Of a stretch of 64,000 nucleotides of DNA, positions 34,866-42,273 are shown one piece after another. A program made the translations under genes and the position numbers. The stretch lies in NCBI RefSeq assembly GCF_006363815.1, contig NZ_RRYT01000002.1, forward strand, positions 124,001 to 188,000. The letters are read 5' to 3'. This DNA comes from Thermomonospora catenispora (GTDB lineage: Bacteria; Actinomycetota; Actinomycetes; Streptosporangiales; Streptosporangiaceae). The notes below the pieces were generated by a model, which was not told the origin of the DNA, did no database searches, and saw only the letters and a list, made by a program, of their open reading frames with translations. Positions within the stretch are counted from its first letter, which is position 1; every line of letters starts with the position of its first letter.

Positions 34866-35657
34866 CTACCCCGGCACCGGCTCGGTGACGTCGGCGCAGC
34901 CGTGCTCGCCCGGCAGCAGCGGCCGCCAGCGGACCGCATGGACGCGGCCCTCGACGGACCACGCGGTCCATCCCTCGGCGCGCTCGGCGACCCGCAGGGC
35001 GCGTTCGACATCCGGCCCCTCGAGCACGACGCACGGTCGCTCCCGCCCTTCGGGCGGCGGCGCGAACGGCCAGGCCCTGGGGCTCTCCGAGGCGCCGCTC
35101 CGCGGAATGAACAGCGCCGCCAGCCGTTCGATGCGATAGGGCCGCGCAGGCGCGGCCAGGTCCTGTACGGGCCAGCGCCGGGGGTCCAGCCGCCGGTCGG
35201 CGAAGCGGACGGCCGGGTCGTCGTCACCGGGATGCTCGATCCTGGTCACCGCCGATCCGAACCTGACGGTCAGCGTGAACGCGTCGGCCACATCCTCGCG
35301 GCGCACTCTGCGGGGCCTGGCGAGCCCGGCGGCGAAGGCGTCCTCGATCAGCCGCCGCAGCGCCTGCGGGGTGAGCCGATATTCCCGAAGCTCGGGCAGC
35401 CGCCCGCGGGACGACGGGTCGGTGCGGGCGACGACCGCCCGGCCGTCCCCGTACACCGACAGGTCCGGCACCGAGCCGTACCCGCCGATCCCCCCGACGC
35501 CCCCGGAGAGGTGCCGCCGCAACACCAGCGTGTTCGGCGCCAGGGAGGTGGGGAGCGGATCCGGTGCGTTCGGCGACCGGGCGCAGCCCGTCACCATCGT
35601 GCAGACCGCCAGCATTGCCACCGCACCGCCGCCCGCTGTGCTCCATCTCGCGCGCAT
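34866..35657 (-). CDS. Predicted lipoprotein of unknown function
   Basis: 263 residues. The N-terminus MRARWSTAGGGAVAMLAVCTMVTGC is a signal peptide with lipobox MVTGC, so it should be lipid-anchored outside the membrane. The body starts with a Leu/Arg/Gly-rich segment (VLRRHLSGGVGGIGGYGSV) followed by YGDGRAVV and REYRLTPQALRRLIEDAFAAG, which recalls uncharacterised lipoproteins of actinomycetes; no enzyme motif is seen. It is convergent with bsaP and divergent from bioD, so it separates the biotin genes. The in-frame extension above its ATG overlaps bioD and is rejected. Confidence 0.75.
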   Translation of the reverse strand: MRARWSTAGGGAVAMLAVCTMVTGCARSPNAPDPLPTSLAPNTLVLRRHLSGGVGGIGGYGSVPDLSVYGDGRAVVARTDPSSRGRLPELREYRLTPQALRRLIEDAFAAGLARPRRVRREDVADAFTLTVRFGSAVTRIEHPGDDDPAVRFADRRLDPRRWPVQDLAAPARPYRIERLAALFIPRSGASESPRAWPFAPPPEGRERPCVVLEGPDVERALRVAERAEGWTAWSVEGRVHAVRWRPLLPGEHGCADVTEPVPG

Positions 35658-35717
35658 ACGTGTGGGCGTTCCGTTCTCGGGGACGGGGTCTGTAGACCGC
35701 AACGGTACAAATCTCCC

Positions 35718-35741
35718 CGCCGAACGCTGTGGGATTCGGCG
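35718..35741. repeat. Inverted repeat in the lipoprotein-bioD divergent region
   Basis: CGCCGAA-N10-TTCGGCG, perfect 7-bp arms, 37 bp before the bioD GTG. It could be an operator for the divergent pair. It was not found before bioF or accC, so it cannot be called a biotin-regulon site. Confidence 0.4.
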
Positions 35742-35778
35742 AAAGCCCTGGTCGCGGCGCGACGCTAACCTGCCGGTC

Positions 35779-36498
35779 GTGAGCGTTCTCATGGTGACCG
35801 GCACGTGCACCGGCGTCGGCAAGACCGTCGTCACCGCCGCGCTGGCCACGCTGGCCCGGGCGCGCGGATCCTCGGTGGCGGTGGTCAAGCCCGGCCAGAC
35901 CGGCGTGGCCCCGGGGGAGCCCGGCGACCTGGCCGAGGTGGCGCGTCTGGCCGGGGTGGACGACCTGCACGAGTTCGCCCGCTTTCCCGACCCGCTGTCG
36001 CCCGCCGCGGCCGCTCGTCGGGCGGGCCTGCCGCCACTGCGGCTCGCCGACGTCGCCGGGCAGATCAGCAAGCTGGCCGAGAGCCGTTCGCTGGTCCTGG
36101 TGGAGGGCGCCGGAGGGCTGCTGGTCCGCTACGACTCCGAGGGCACCACCCTCGCCGACCTGGCCCGCTGGCTGAACGCCGCGGTCGTCGTGGTGACCCG
36201 GCCCGACCTGGGGACCCTCAACCACACGGCGTTGACCCTGGAGGCCATGGCGCATCGCGGGGTGCAGCTGGCCGGAGTGGTGATCGGGGCGTGGCCGGCC
36301 GAGCCGGACCTGGCCATGCGCAGCAACATCACCGACCTGGAGACCATCGCCGCCCGCCCTCTCGCCGGAGCGCTGCCGGCCGGCGCCGGCGCGCTGGACC
36401 CGCCGGAGTTCCTGCTGACGGCGCGGGCGGGGCTGGCCCCGGCGCTGGGCGGCGCCTTCGACGCCGCTACGTTCCGAAACACCTACGCCCTCGACTGA
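35779..36498 (+). CDS. bioD: Dethiobiotin synthetase BioD
   Basis: 239 residues from GTG. The P-loop GTCTGVGKT (near residue 8), KPGQTG with the substrate-binding lysine, and [12 protein letters not shown] are the expected BioD motifs, followed by [15 protein letters not shown]. The enzyme closes the ureido ring of dethiobiotin from 7,8-diaminononanoate, CO2 and ATP. The upstream in-frame extension is antisense to the lipoprotein gene. bioB starts 11 bp after its stop; a bioA gene is not present in this window. Confidence 0.94.
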   Translation: MSVLMVTGTCTGVGKTVVTAALATLARARGSSVAVVKPGQTGVAPGEPGDLAEVARLAGVDDLHEFARFPDPLSPAAAARRAGLPPLRLADVAGQISKLAESRSLVLVEGAGGLLVRYDSEGTTLADLARWLNAAVVVVTRPDLGTLNHTALTLEAMAHRGVQLAGVVIGAWPAEPDLAMRSNITDLETIAARPLAGALPAGAGALDPPEFLLTARAGLAPALGGAFDAATFRNTYALD

Positions 36499-36509
36499 AG
36501 GAGACGTTT

Positions 36510-37505
36510 GTGACCGACATCCTCGAGGTGGCCCGCCGCCAGGTGCTGGAGGAGGGCAAGGGGCTGACCGCCGAGCAGGCGTACGAGTGCCTGACCCTGC
36601 CCGACGAGCGACTGGAGGACCTGCTGGCCCTGGCCCACGAGGTGCGGATGCGCTGGTGCGGCCCGGAGGTCGAGGTCGAGGGCATCGTGTCGCTGAAGAC
36701 CGGCGGCTGCCCGGAGGACTGCCACTTCTGCTCCCAGTCCGGCCGGTTCGAGTCCCCGGTGCGCTCGGTGTGGCTGAACATCCCCGAGCTGGTGGAGGCC
36801 GCCAAGGAGACCGCCAAGACCGGCGCCACCGAGTTCTGCATCGTGGCGGCCGTGCGCGGCCCGGACCGGCGGCTGATGGACCAGGTCCGCGAGGGCATCA
36901 AGGCGATCAACGAGGCCGTCGAGATCAACATCGCCTGCTCGCTCGGCATGCTCACCCGGGAGCAGGTCGACGAGCTGGTGGCGATGGGCGTGCACCGCTA
37001 CAACCACAACCTGGAGACCGCCCGTTCGCACTTCCCCAACGTGGTCACCACCCACACCTGGGAGGAGCGCTGGGAGACCTGCCTCATGGTCAAGGAGGCG
37101 GGCATGGAGCTGTGCTGCGGCGGGATCATCGGCATGGGCGAGACCGTCGAGCAGCGCGCCGAGTTCGCCGGGCAGCTCGCCGAGCTGGAGCCCGACGAGG
37201 TCCCGCTCAACTTCCTGGCCCCCCGCCCCGGCACCCCGTTCGAGCACTACGGTCTGGTCGAGGGCGGTGAGGCGCTCAAGACCATCGGCGCGTTCCGGCT
37301 CGCGCTGCCGCGCACCATCCTGCGCTACGCCGGCGGGCGGGAACTCACCCTCGGCGACCTGGGCACCCGCTCGGGCATGCTGGGCGGCATCAACGCCATC
37401 ATCGTCGGCAACTACCTCACCACCCTGGGCCGCCCGGCCGAGCAGGACCTGCAGCTGCTCAGCGAGCTGCGGATGCCCATCAAGGCCCTGTCCAAGACGC
37501 TGTGA
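36510..37505 (+). CDS. bioB: Biotin synthase BioB
   Basis: 331 residues from GTG with GAAGGAGA upstream. The radical-SAM motif is [11 protein letters not shown], which binds the [4Fe-4S] cluster. Other conserved parts are [21 protein letters not shown] and the C-terminal [13 protein letters not shown]. It inserts sulfur into dethiobiotin to form biotin. It is co-transcribed with bioD (11-bp gap), and the probable BioB helper BsaP is encoded 1.7 kb upstream. A perfect hairpin follows the gene. Confidence 0.97.
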   Translation: MTDILEVARRQVLEEGKGLTAEQAYECLTLPDERLEDLLALAHEVRMRWCGPEVEVEGIVSLKTGGCPEDCHFCSQSGRFESPVRSVWLNIPELVEAAKETAKTGATEFCIVAAVRGPDRRLMDQVREGIKAINEAVEINIACSLGMLTREQVDELVAMGVHRYNHNLETARSHFPNVVTTHTWEERWETCLMVKEAGMELCCGGIIGMGETVEQRAEFAGQLAELEPDEVPLNFLAPRPGTPFEHYGLVEGGEALKTIGAFRLALPRTILRYAGGRELTLGDLGTRSGMLGGINAIIVGNYLTTLGRPAEQDLQLLSELRMPIKALSKTL

Positions 37506-37535
37506 CGAGGAGGGCGACGACGTCGTGACGGACGC

Positions 37536-37561
37536 GGGGCCGCCGGCGCGCCGGCGGCCCC
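37536..37561. terminator. Palindromic hairpin between bioB and the GntR gene
   Basis: A 26-bp perfect palindrome (GGGGCCGCCGGCG and its complement) between convergent genes, likely terminator for both. It is followed by an imperfect tandem repeat. Confidence 0.6.
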
Positions 37562-37564
37562 GCG

Positions 37565-37608
37565 CCGGTCTCGCGTCGGTCCTGTGCCGGTCTCGCGTCG
37601 CTCTCGTG
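37565..37608. repeat. Two tandem copies of a 22-bp unit
   Basis: The unit CCGGTCTCGCGTCGGTCCTGTG is followed at once by a copy differing at three positions, and then by a partial third (TCGGTCGTCCGG). It lies in the 123-bp bioB-GntR gap. No coding or CRISPR character. Confidence 0.6.
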
Positions 37609-37628
37609 TCGGTCGTCCGGCCGGGCGT

Positions 37629-38381
37629 TCAGTCGCGGCGGCGCAGCCGAGTGATGAACTTGTAGCGGTCGCCGCGGTACAGGGACTGGGCCCACTCCAC
37701 GGGCCGTCCCTCGCTGTCGAAGGCGTGCCGGGACAGCAGCAGCATGGGCAGGCCGACATCGACGCCGAGGAGCTGGGCGTCGTGGGGGGTGGCCAGGACG
37801 GTCTCGATGACCTCCTCGGCCTCGGCCAGATGGACGTCGTAGGCGGTGCTCAGCGTCTCGTACAGGGAACGGTGCCGGGGCAGCTCACGGCGCAGGCCGG
37901 GGAAGCGGCGGGCGGGCAGGTGCGAGGTGTCGACCGACATGGGCTCGCCGTCGGCCAGCCGGAGCCGGTGGATGCGCAGCACCCGGCCGCCGGGGCGGAT
38001 GCCCAGCAGCCGCGCCAGCCGCTCGTCGGCGCTGACGTAGCCGATGTCCAGGATCTTGGTCTCCGGATGCAGCCCGTGGTGCCGCATCTCCTCGGTGTAG
38101 CTGGTGAGCTGGAGCTCCTGGGCGACCTTGGGCTTGGCCACGAAGGTGCCCTTGCCCTGGATCCGCTGCAGCCGGCCCTCCACCACCAGCTCGGCCAGCG
38201 CCTGCCGCACGGTGGTGCGGGAGGTCTCGTACTTCTCGGCCAGGGTGCGCTCCGGCGGCAGCGGACTCCCCGGCGGCAGCGACTGGATCAGCTCGACCAG
38301 CAGCTCTTTGAGCTTGTAGTACTTGGGGATGCGGGGCCCCGGGTACCCCGGATCGCCCAACGGGGCCCGTTCTGTGCCCAT
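37629..38381 (-). CDS. GntR family regulator with UTRA domain
   Basis: 250 residues from an ATG with GGAGGG upstream, preferred to earlier in-frame ATGs. The winged helix covers about residues 20-85: [20 protein letters not shown], then [20 protein letters not shown] and [14 protein letters not shown]. The C-terminal UTRA ligand domain follows ([29 protein letters not shown]). This is the HutC/DasR branch, which usually senses sugar phosphates, histidine-pathway or other small molecules. It lies between bioB and bioF, on the bioF strand 258 bp downstream of bioF; a role in biotin control is possible but unproven. Confidence 0.93.
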   Translation of the reverse strand: MGTERAPLGDPGYPGPRIPKYYKLKELLVELIQSLPPGSPLPPERTLAEKYETSRTTVRQALAELVVEGRLQRIQGKGTFVAKPKVAQELQLTSYTEEMRHHGLHPETKILDIGYVSADERLARLLGIRPGGRVLRIHRLRLADGEPMSVDTSHLPARRFPGLRRELPRHRSLYETLSTAYDVHLAEAEEVIETVLATPHDAQLLGVDVGLPMLLLSRHAFDSEGRPVEWAQSLYRGDRYKFITRLRRRD

Positions 38382-38639
38382 GCGTGCCCTCCGCTCACCT
38401 TCGGCGCGCTCGGTGGCGCCGGCCTCGTTCATCGCGAGTTCACCGCCCGCCCCCGGTGCGCGCCGATGCGCCGCGCGCGCCCTCCTCGAGGAGACCGGCG
38501 CCGCGCGCCTGCGGCTCGAACCCGCCCGTTCCCGCACGGGGGACGGACGGTTCTGCGCGCAGGGCGGCACACACGGGCCACACTCCGTCGCTGTCTTCTC
38601 GGGTTCACCGTCAGTTGGACCCGATGTTACGCATGAAGA

Positions 38640-39797
38640 TTACGGCCCCGTCTCCGCCCGCACCTTCTGGAGCGCCCTCTCCAGGACTGTGAGTTCCGCC
38701 TCTGTGAGGGACGCCCGGGCGGTGAGCCGCAGGCAGGCGCGGCCCGGCGGCACCGAGGGCGGGCGGAAGCAGCCGACCCGCGCCCCGTGCTCGAAGCAGA
38801 TGTCGGCGGCCCGCACCGCGGCGTGCGGGTCGCCCAGCACCACCGGCACCACCGCGGCGTCGGGGCGGCCGGGGGAGGTCTGCAGGCCGAGGCCGGCCGC
38901 CATGTCGCGGATGCGGGCGGCCCGGCGGCGGGCGCGGGCGGGCAGCTCGGGCTCGTCGGCCAGCACGTCGAGCGCGGCCAGCGCGGCCCCGGCCGCCGCG
39001 GGCGCCAGCCCGGTGTCGAAGATGAACGACCGGCCCACGTCGATCAGCGTCTCGATCACCTCGGGGGCGCCGAGCACCGCGCCGCCCTGCGAGGCCAGCG
39101 ACTTGGACAGGGTGAGGGTGAGCACCACGTCGGGCTCGCCGGTCAGCCCGGCGGCGTGCGCCGCGCCCCGGCCGTGCTCGCCGACCACGCCGAGCGCATG
39201 CGCCTCGTCGATCACCAGCAGCGCCCCGTGCCGGCGGGCCGCCGCGTGCAGCTCGCGCAGCGGGGCCAGGTCGCCGTCCACGGAGAAGACCGCGTCGGTG
39301 ACCACCAGCGCGTGCTCCTCCTCGCGGGAGGCCAGCGCCTCCTCCACCGCCGCCACGTCCCGGTGCGGCGAGACCACCACCCTGGACCGGGACAGCCGGC
39401 AGGCGTCCACGATCGAGGCGTGGTTGACCCGGTCGGACACCACCAGCGTGTCGGGCCCGGCCAGGGCCGTCACCGCCCCCAGGTTGGCCAGGAAGCCCGA
39501 GGAGAACACCAGGGCGGCGGGCATGCCGGTGAACGCGGCCAGCCGGCGGTCCAGCTCCTCGTGCAGCTCGGTGGTGCCGGTGACCAGCCGGGAACCGGTC
39601 GAGCCGGTGCCCCACTCGCGGGCCGCCCGCACCGCCCCCTCCACCAGCCGGGGATCCCGGGACAGCCCGAGGTAGTCGTTGGACGCCAGATCGATCAGAC
39701 CGTCGAAGTCCGGCCCGCGCGGGCGCAGCCGGCGGCGCAGTCCGGCCTCCTCGCGCCGCAGGGCCGCCCGGCGCAGCCGCGCCAGTGGATCGCTCAC
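38640..39797 (-). CDS. bioF: 8-amino-7-oxononanoate synthase BioF
   Basis: 385 residues of the PLP-dependent alpha-oxoamine synthase family. Typical parts are NDYLGLSRDP near residue 40, GTGSTGSRLVTGTTELHEEL, SDRVNHASIVDACRLS, VVTDAVFSVDGDLAPL, DEAHALGVVGEHGRG and the PLP-lysine loop TLTLSKSLASQGG. It joins alanine and pimeloyl-thioester, the first dedicated step of biotin ring assembly. The start is divergent from pdtaS, with only 62 bp between them, so the promoters overlap. bioB and bioD are on the other strand 2 kb away. Confidence 0.95.
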   Translation of the reverse strand: MSDPLARLRRAALRREEAGLRRRLRPRGPDFDGLIDLASNDYLGLSRDPRLVEGAVRAAREWGTGSTGSRLVTGTTELHEELDRRLAAFTGMPAALVFSSGFLANLGAVTALAGPDTLVVSDRVNHASIVDACRLSRSRVVVSPHRDVAAVEEALASREEEHALVVTDAVFSVDGDLAPLRELHAAARRHGALLVIDEAHALGVVGEHGRGAAHAAGLTGEPDVVLTLTLSKSLASQGGAVLGAPEVIETLIDVGRSFIFDTGLAPAAAGAALAALDVLADEPELPARARRRAARIRDMAAGLGLQTSPGRPDAAVVPVVLGDPHAAVRAADICFEHGARVGCFRPPSVPPGRACLRLTARASLTEAELTVLERALQKVRAETGP

Positions 39798-39859
39798 CCG
39801 TTCTCCTCTCGCCCGGAGGTCGCATTCTGCCAGCCCCGGTGGCCTGGGATGATGGTCGG

Positions 39860-41365
39860 GTGCCGACGCTGAGCGACCTCATGCGGACCCGGACGGATCT
39901 GCAGCCCGCCGATGTGGAGTGGCTGCATGCGCTGGTCTCGGACTGGCAGCTGCTGGCCGATCTGTCGTTCGCCGACCTGGTGCTGTGGGTGCCCGAACGC
40001 GGCGCCGTCCCCGGCGGGGACGTCCCCGGCTGGATCTGCCTGGCCCAGATGCGTCCCACCACCGGCCCCACCGCCTATCCGGAGGACCTGGTCGGCACGG
40101 TGGCGCGCAGCGGCCGCCGCGGGCTGATCGACGTGGCCTGGCGGGAGCAGCGCATCGTCCGGGAGGGCGATCCGGAGTGGGGGAGCGGCATCCCGGTCCG
40201 GGAGGAGTCCATCCCGGTCCGCCGCGAGGGCAAGATCCTCGGCGTCATCCAGCGCAGCACCAACCTCAGCTCGGCCCGCACCCCGAGCCGGCTGGAGCTG
40301 ACCTACCTGCAGAGCGCCAGCGACCTGGCCCAGATGATCGCCGAGGGACGGTTCCCGATCATCGACGCCGAACCCAACCTGGTGCGCTCCCCCCGGGTCG
40401 GGGACGGGCTGCTGCGGCTGGACAAGGCCGGCCGGGTCACCTACGCCAGCCCGAACGCCCAGTCCGCCTACCGCCGTCTCGGCTTGGCCGCCGACCTGGT
40501 CGGCGAGCATCTCGGCGAGGTCACCCAAGGGCTGGTGGACACCAGCGAGCCGGTGGAGGAGTCGCTGATCCGGGTGCTCGGCGGGACCGCCGCCCGGGAG
40601 GTCGAGGTGGAGGCCCAGGGCTCCGTCGTGCAGCTGCGCACCATCCCGCTGATCGTCTCCGGCTCCCGGATCGGCGCGATCGTGCTGGTCCGCGACGTCA
40701 CCGAGCTGCGCTGGCGGGACCGCGAGCTGATGACCAAGGACGCCACCATCCGGGAGATCCACCACCGGGTCAAGAACAACCTGCAGACCGTCGCCGCCCT
40801 GCTCCGCCTGCAGGCCCGCCGGCTGCAGGTGCCCGAGGGCCGCGCCGCGCTCGACGAGGCGGTCCGCCGGGTCGGCTCCATCGCCATCGTGCACGAGACC
40901 CTCTCCCACACCCCCGATGAGCTGATCGACTTCGACGACATCACCGATCGGGTGATGACCATGGCCGGCGAGGTCTCCGCCCCGGAGACCCGGGTCGTCC
41001 CCAAGCGCGTCGGGACCTTCGGGGTGCTGCCCGCCCAGATCGCCACCCCGTTGGCGATGGTCCTCACCGAGCTGCTGCAGAACGCCCTTCAGCACGGTCT
41101 GGGCGACCGGCACGGCGAGTTGGAGGTCCGCGCCGCCCGCATCCCCGGCGACCCTCCGCATCTGCAGGTCGTCGTCGCCGACAGCGGCGTGGGCCTGCCC
41201 CCCGGCTTCGACGCCGAGCGCACCGACAGCCTGGGCCTGCAGATCGTCCGCACCCTCATCGTCGGCGAGCTCGGCGGCCGCCTGGCCTTCGCCGCCCGCC
41301 CCGGGGGCGGCACCGAGGTCACCATCGACATCCCCCTGACCCACGCCCCTCCCCGTCCTCGGTGA
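39860..41365 (+). CDS. pdtaS: Two-component sensor histidine kinase PdtaS
   Basis: 501 residues from GTG; upstream in-frame codons are within the bioF gene and rejected. Domains in order: a GAF-like domain (about 1-160, DWQLLADLSFADLVLWVPE), a PAS domain (about 180-280, LRLDKAGRVTYASPNAQ), the HisKA_2 phospho-acceptor helix EIHHRVKNNLQTVAALLRLQ (His about 302), and an HATPase (ELLQNALQHG, DSGVGLPPGF, GGTEVTIDIP). No membrane segment, so it is cytosolic. Mycobacterial PdtaS signals to the RNA-binding regulator PdtaR; no such partner is in the window. It is convergent with whiB1. Confidence 0.95.
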   Translation: MPTLSDLMRTRTDLQPADVEWLHALVSDWQLLADLSFADLVLWVPERGAVPGGDVPGWICLAQMRPTTGPTAYPEDLVGTVARSGRRGLIDVAWREQRIVREGDPEWGSGIPVREESIPVRREGKILGVIQRSTNLSSARTPSRLELTYLQSASDLAQMIAEGRFPIIDAEPNLVRSPRVGDGLLRLDKAGRVTYASPNAQSAYRRLGLAADLVGEHLGEVTQGLVDTSEPVEESLIRVLGGTAAREVEVEAQGSVVQLRTIPLIVSGSRIGAIVLVRDVTELRWRDRELMTKDATIREIHHRVKNNLQTVAALLRLQARRLQVPEGRAALDEAVRRVGSIAIVHETLSHTPDELIDFDDITDRVMTMAGEVSAPETRVVPKRVGTFGVLPAQIATPLAMVLTELLQNALQHGLGDRHGELEVRAARIPGDPPHLQVVVADSGVGLPPGFDAERTDSLGLQIVRTLIVGELGGRLAFAARPGGGTEVTIDIPLTHAPPRPR

Positions 41366-41396
41366 CGGCTCGGTCGCGGACTCGGCCCCACCCGCC

Positions 41397-41418
41397 GGGG
41401 ATATGCGGATTTATCCCC
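41397..41418 (+). terminator. Hairpin after pdtaS
   Basis: Stem GGGGATA/TATCCCC with an 8-nt loop, 32 bp after the pdtaS stop, inside an unusually AT-rich patch for this genome. Likely a terminator for pdtaS. Confidence 0.5.
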
Positions 41419-41446
41419 ATGTATAAGAAAGTGCAGAAAAAGGCAA

Positions 41447-41512
41447 AGTCCCTTTCCCGGGAAGGAAGGCCTCGGCGTCCTGTCGCCGGGGGACCGGTGC
41501 GGGAAAGGGACT
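41447..41512 (-). terminator. Large hairpin with T-rich tail in the pdtaS-whiB1 gap
   Basis: Perfect 13-bp arms AGTCCCTTTCCCG (41447-41459) and CGGGAAAGGGACT (41500-41512) enclose a 40-nt loop with a further small stem (GGCG/CGCC). Read on the minus strand the right side is followed by TTGCCTTTTTCTG, a T-rich tail, which suits termination of whiB1 transcripts or the 3' end of a small RNA. The remainder of the 343-bp gap (41366-41708) shows no gene; CCGCTCTTCA occurs twice in it. Confidence 0.5.
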
Positions 41513-41708
41513 CGTGACCGCCGGGGCGCGCCCGTTCGGCTTTGTTCGGGGAGGCGCTCACGACCGCCCGCTCTTCAGGGGCCGTCCGCTCTTCAAGATC
41601 GCAAACGGCGGAGCGGGAAGAGACGCATGTCACTCGGCGACGTGGACGGGCGAATACGGGGTGCTCCCGCCGCCGCGCCCGGGCGCGACAATGACGCTCA
41701 GAAGACGC

Positions 41709-41981
41709 TCAGAAAGCGCGGGCCGGCGCTCCGGAGGCGCGGCCGAGGGCACGGGCGCGGCGGCGCTTGAGGGCGCGGCGCTCATCCTCGCTCATTCCGC
41801 CCCATACGCCGGCCTCCTGTCCCGACTCCAGGGCCCAGCGCAGGCACGCCTCGGTGACCTCGCAGCGACGGCAGACCTGCTTGGCCTCTTCGATCTGCAG
41901 CAGCGCCGGCCCGGTGTTCCCGATCGGGAAGAACAGCTCGGGGTCCACGTCACGGCAGGCGGCGAGGTGGCGCCAGTCCAT
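41709..41981 (-). CDS. whiB1: WhiB-family iron-sulfur regulator, WhiB1-like
   Basis: 90 residues from ATG with AAGGAGT upstream; the family begins MDWRH as here, so the 25-codon upstream extension is rejected. The four cluster Cys are C9, C37, C40 and C46 (VCRRCEVTEAC), followed by GVWGGMSEDERRALKRRRAR with the Gly/Trp turn and basic DNA-binding tail. FFPIGNTGPALLQIEEAK is diagnostic for WhiB1 rather than other WhiB types. It binds a [4Fe-4S] cluster that reacts with nitric oxide and works with the housekeeping sigma factor. A CRP-type site lies 38 bp before the start. Confidence 0.96.
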   Translation of the reverse strand: MDWRHLAACRDVDPELFFPIGNTGPALLQIEEAKQVCRRCEVTEACLRWALESGQEAGVWGGMSEDERRALKRRRARALGRASGAPARAF

Positions 41982-42002
41982 GCGGTCCACTCCTTCGTCA
42001 GT

Positions 42003-42018
42003 GTGGAGGCGACTCCAC
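42003..42018 (-). promoter_or_regulatory. Small hairpin in the whiB1 leader
   Basis: On the minus strand GTGGAG-TCGC-CTCCAC, a perfect 6-bp stem with a tetraloop, lies between the CRP-type site and the AAGGAGT ribosome-binding site. It could stabilise or regulate the leader mRNA. Confidence 0.35.
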
Positions 42019-42019
42019 T

Positions 42020-42035
42020 TGTGAACTGATTCACA
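42020..42035 (-). promoter_or_regulatory. CRP-type operator before whiB1
   Basis: TGTGA-N6-TCACA, a perfect match to the cAMP-receptor-protein palindrome, 38 bp upstream of the whiB1 ATG. In M. tuberculosis whiB1 is controlled by CRP (Rv3676) through sites in this position, as recalled. No crp gene is in the window. Confidence 0.7.
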
Positions 42036-42179
42036 TGTCGCGACGGCCCGGGCCACGATTGATGGTCCCGGGGGAGGTGTTTGCGGCGCTCCGGCTCATC
42101 GATGAGGCCGTTTGAGCAGGCCTGATGTCGGGTGCGCCCTTTGAGCGTGTCAGGGGGGCGCAGGTCGCGCAAGACCTTG

Positions 42180-42193
42180 GAGAAACGTTTCTC
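42180..42193. promoter_or_regulatory. 14-bp perfect palindrome upstream of whiB1
   Basis: GAGAAACGTTTCTC, uninterrupted and perfect, about 200 bp before the whiB1 ATG and unusually AT-rich for the genome. Possible operator; factor unknown. Confidence 0.45.
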
Positions 42194-42208
42194 AAAGTAT
42201 GGGCTGTC

Positions 42209-42221
42209 GTGTGTGTCACAC
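42209..42221. promoter_or_regulatory. GTGTG-N3-CACAC palindrome upstream of whiB1
   Basis: A 13-bp palindrome resembling a half-matched CRP site, 15 bp from the 14-bp palindrome and followed at 42235 by another TGTGAC. The region 41982-42273 has no gene and appears to be the complex promoter of whiB1. Confidence 0.35.
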
Positions 42222-42273
42222 CTGTGGGTCAAGGGTGTGACTTTCCTGTTAACGCCCGGAACTCGGCCCGCCC

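Noticed and set aside
37565-37620. Possible CRISPR-like repeat
   Set aside because: The units are directly tandem without spacers, and no cas gene is present.
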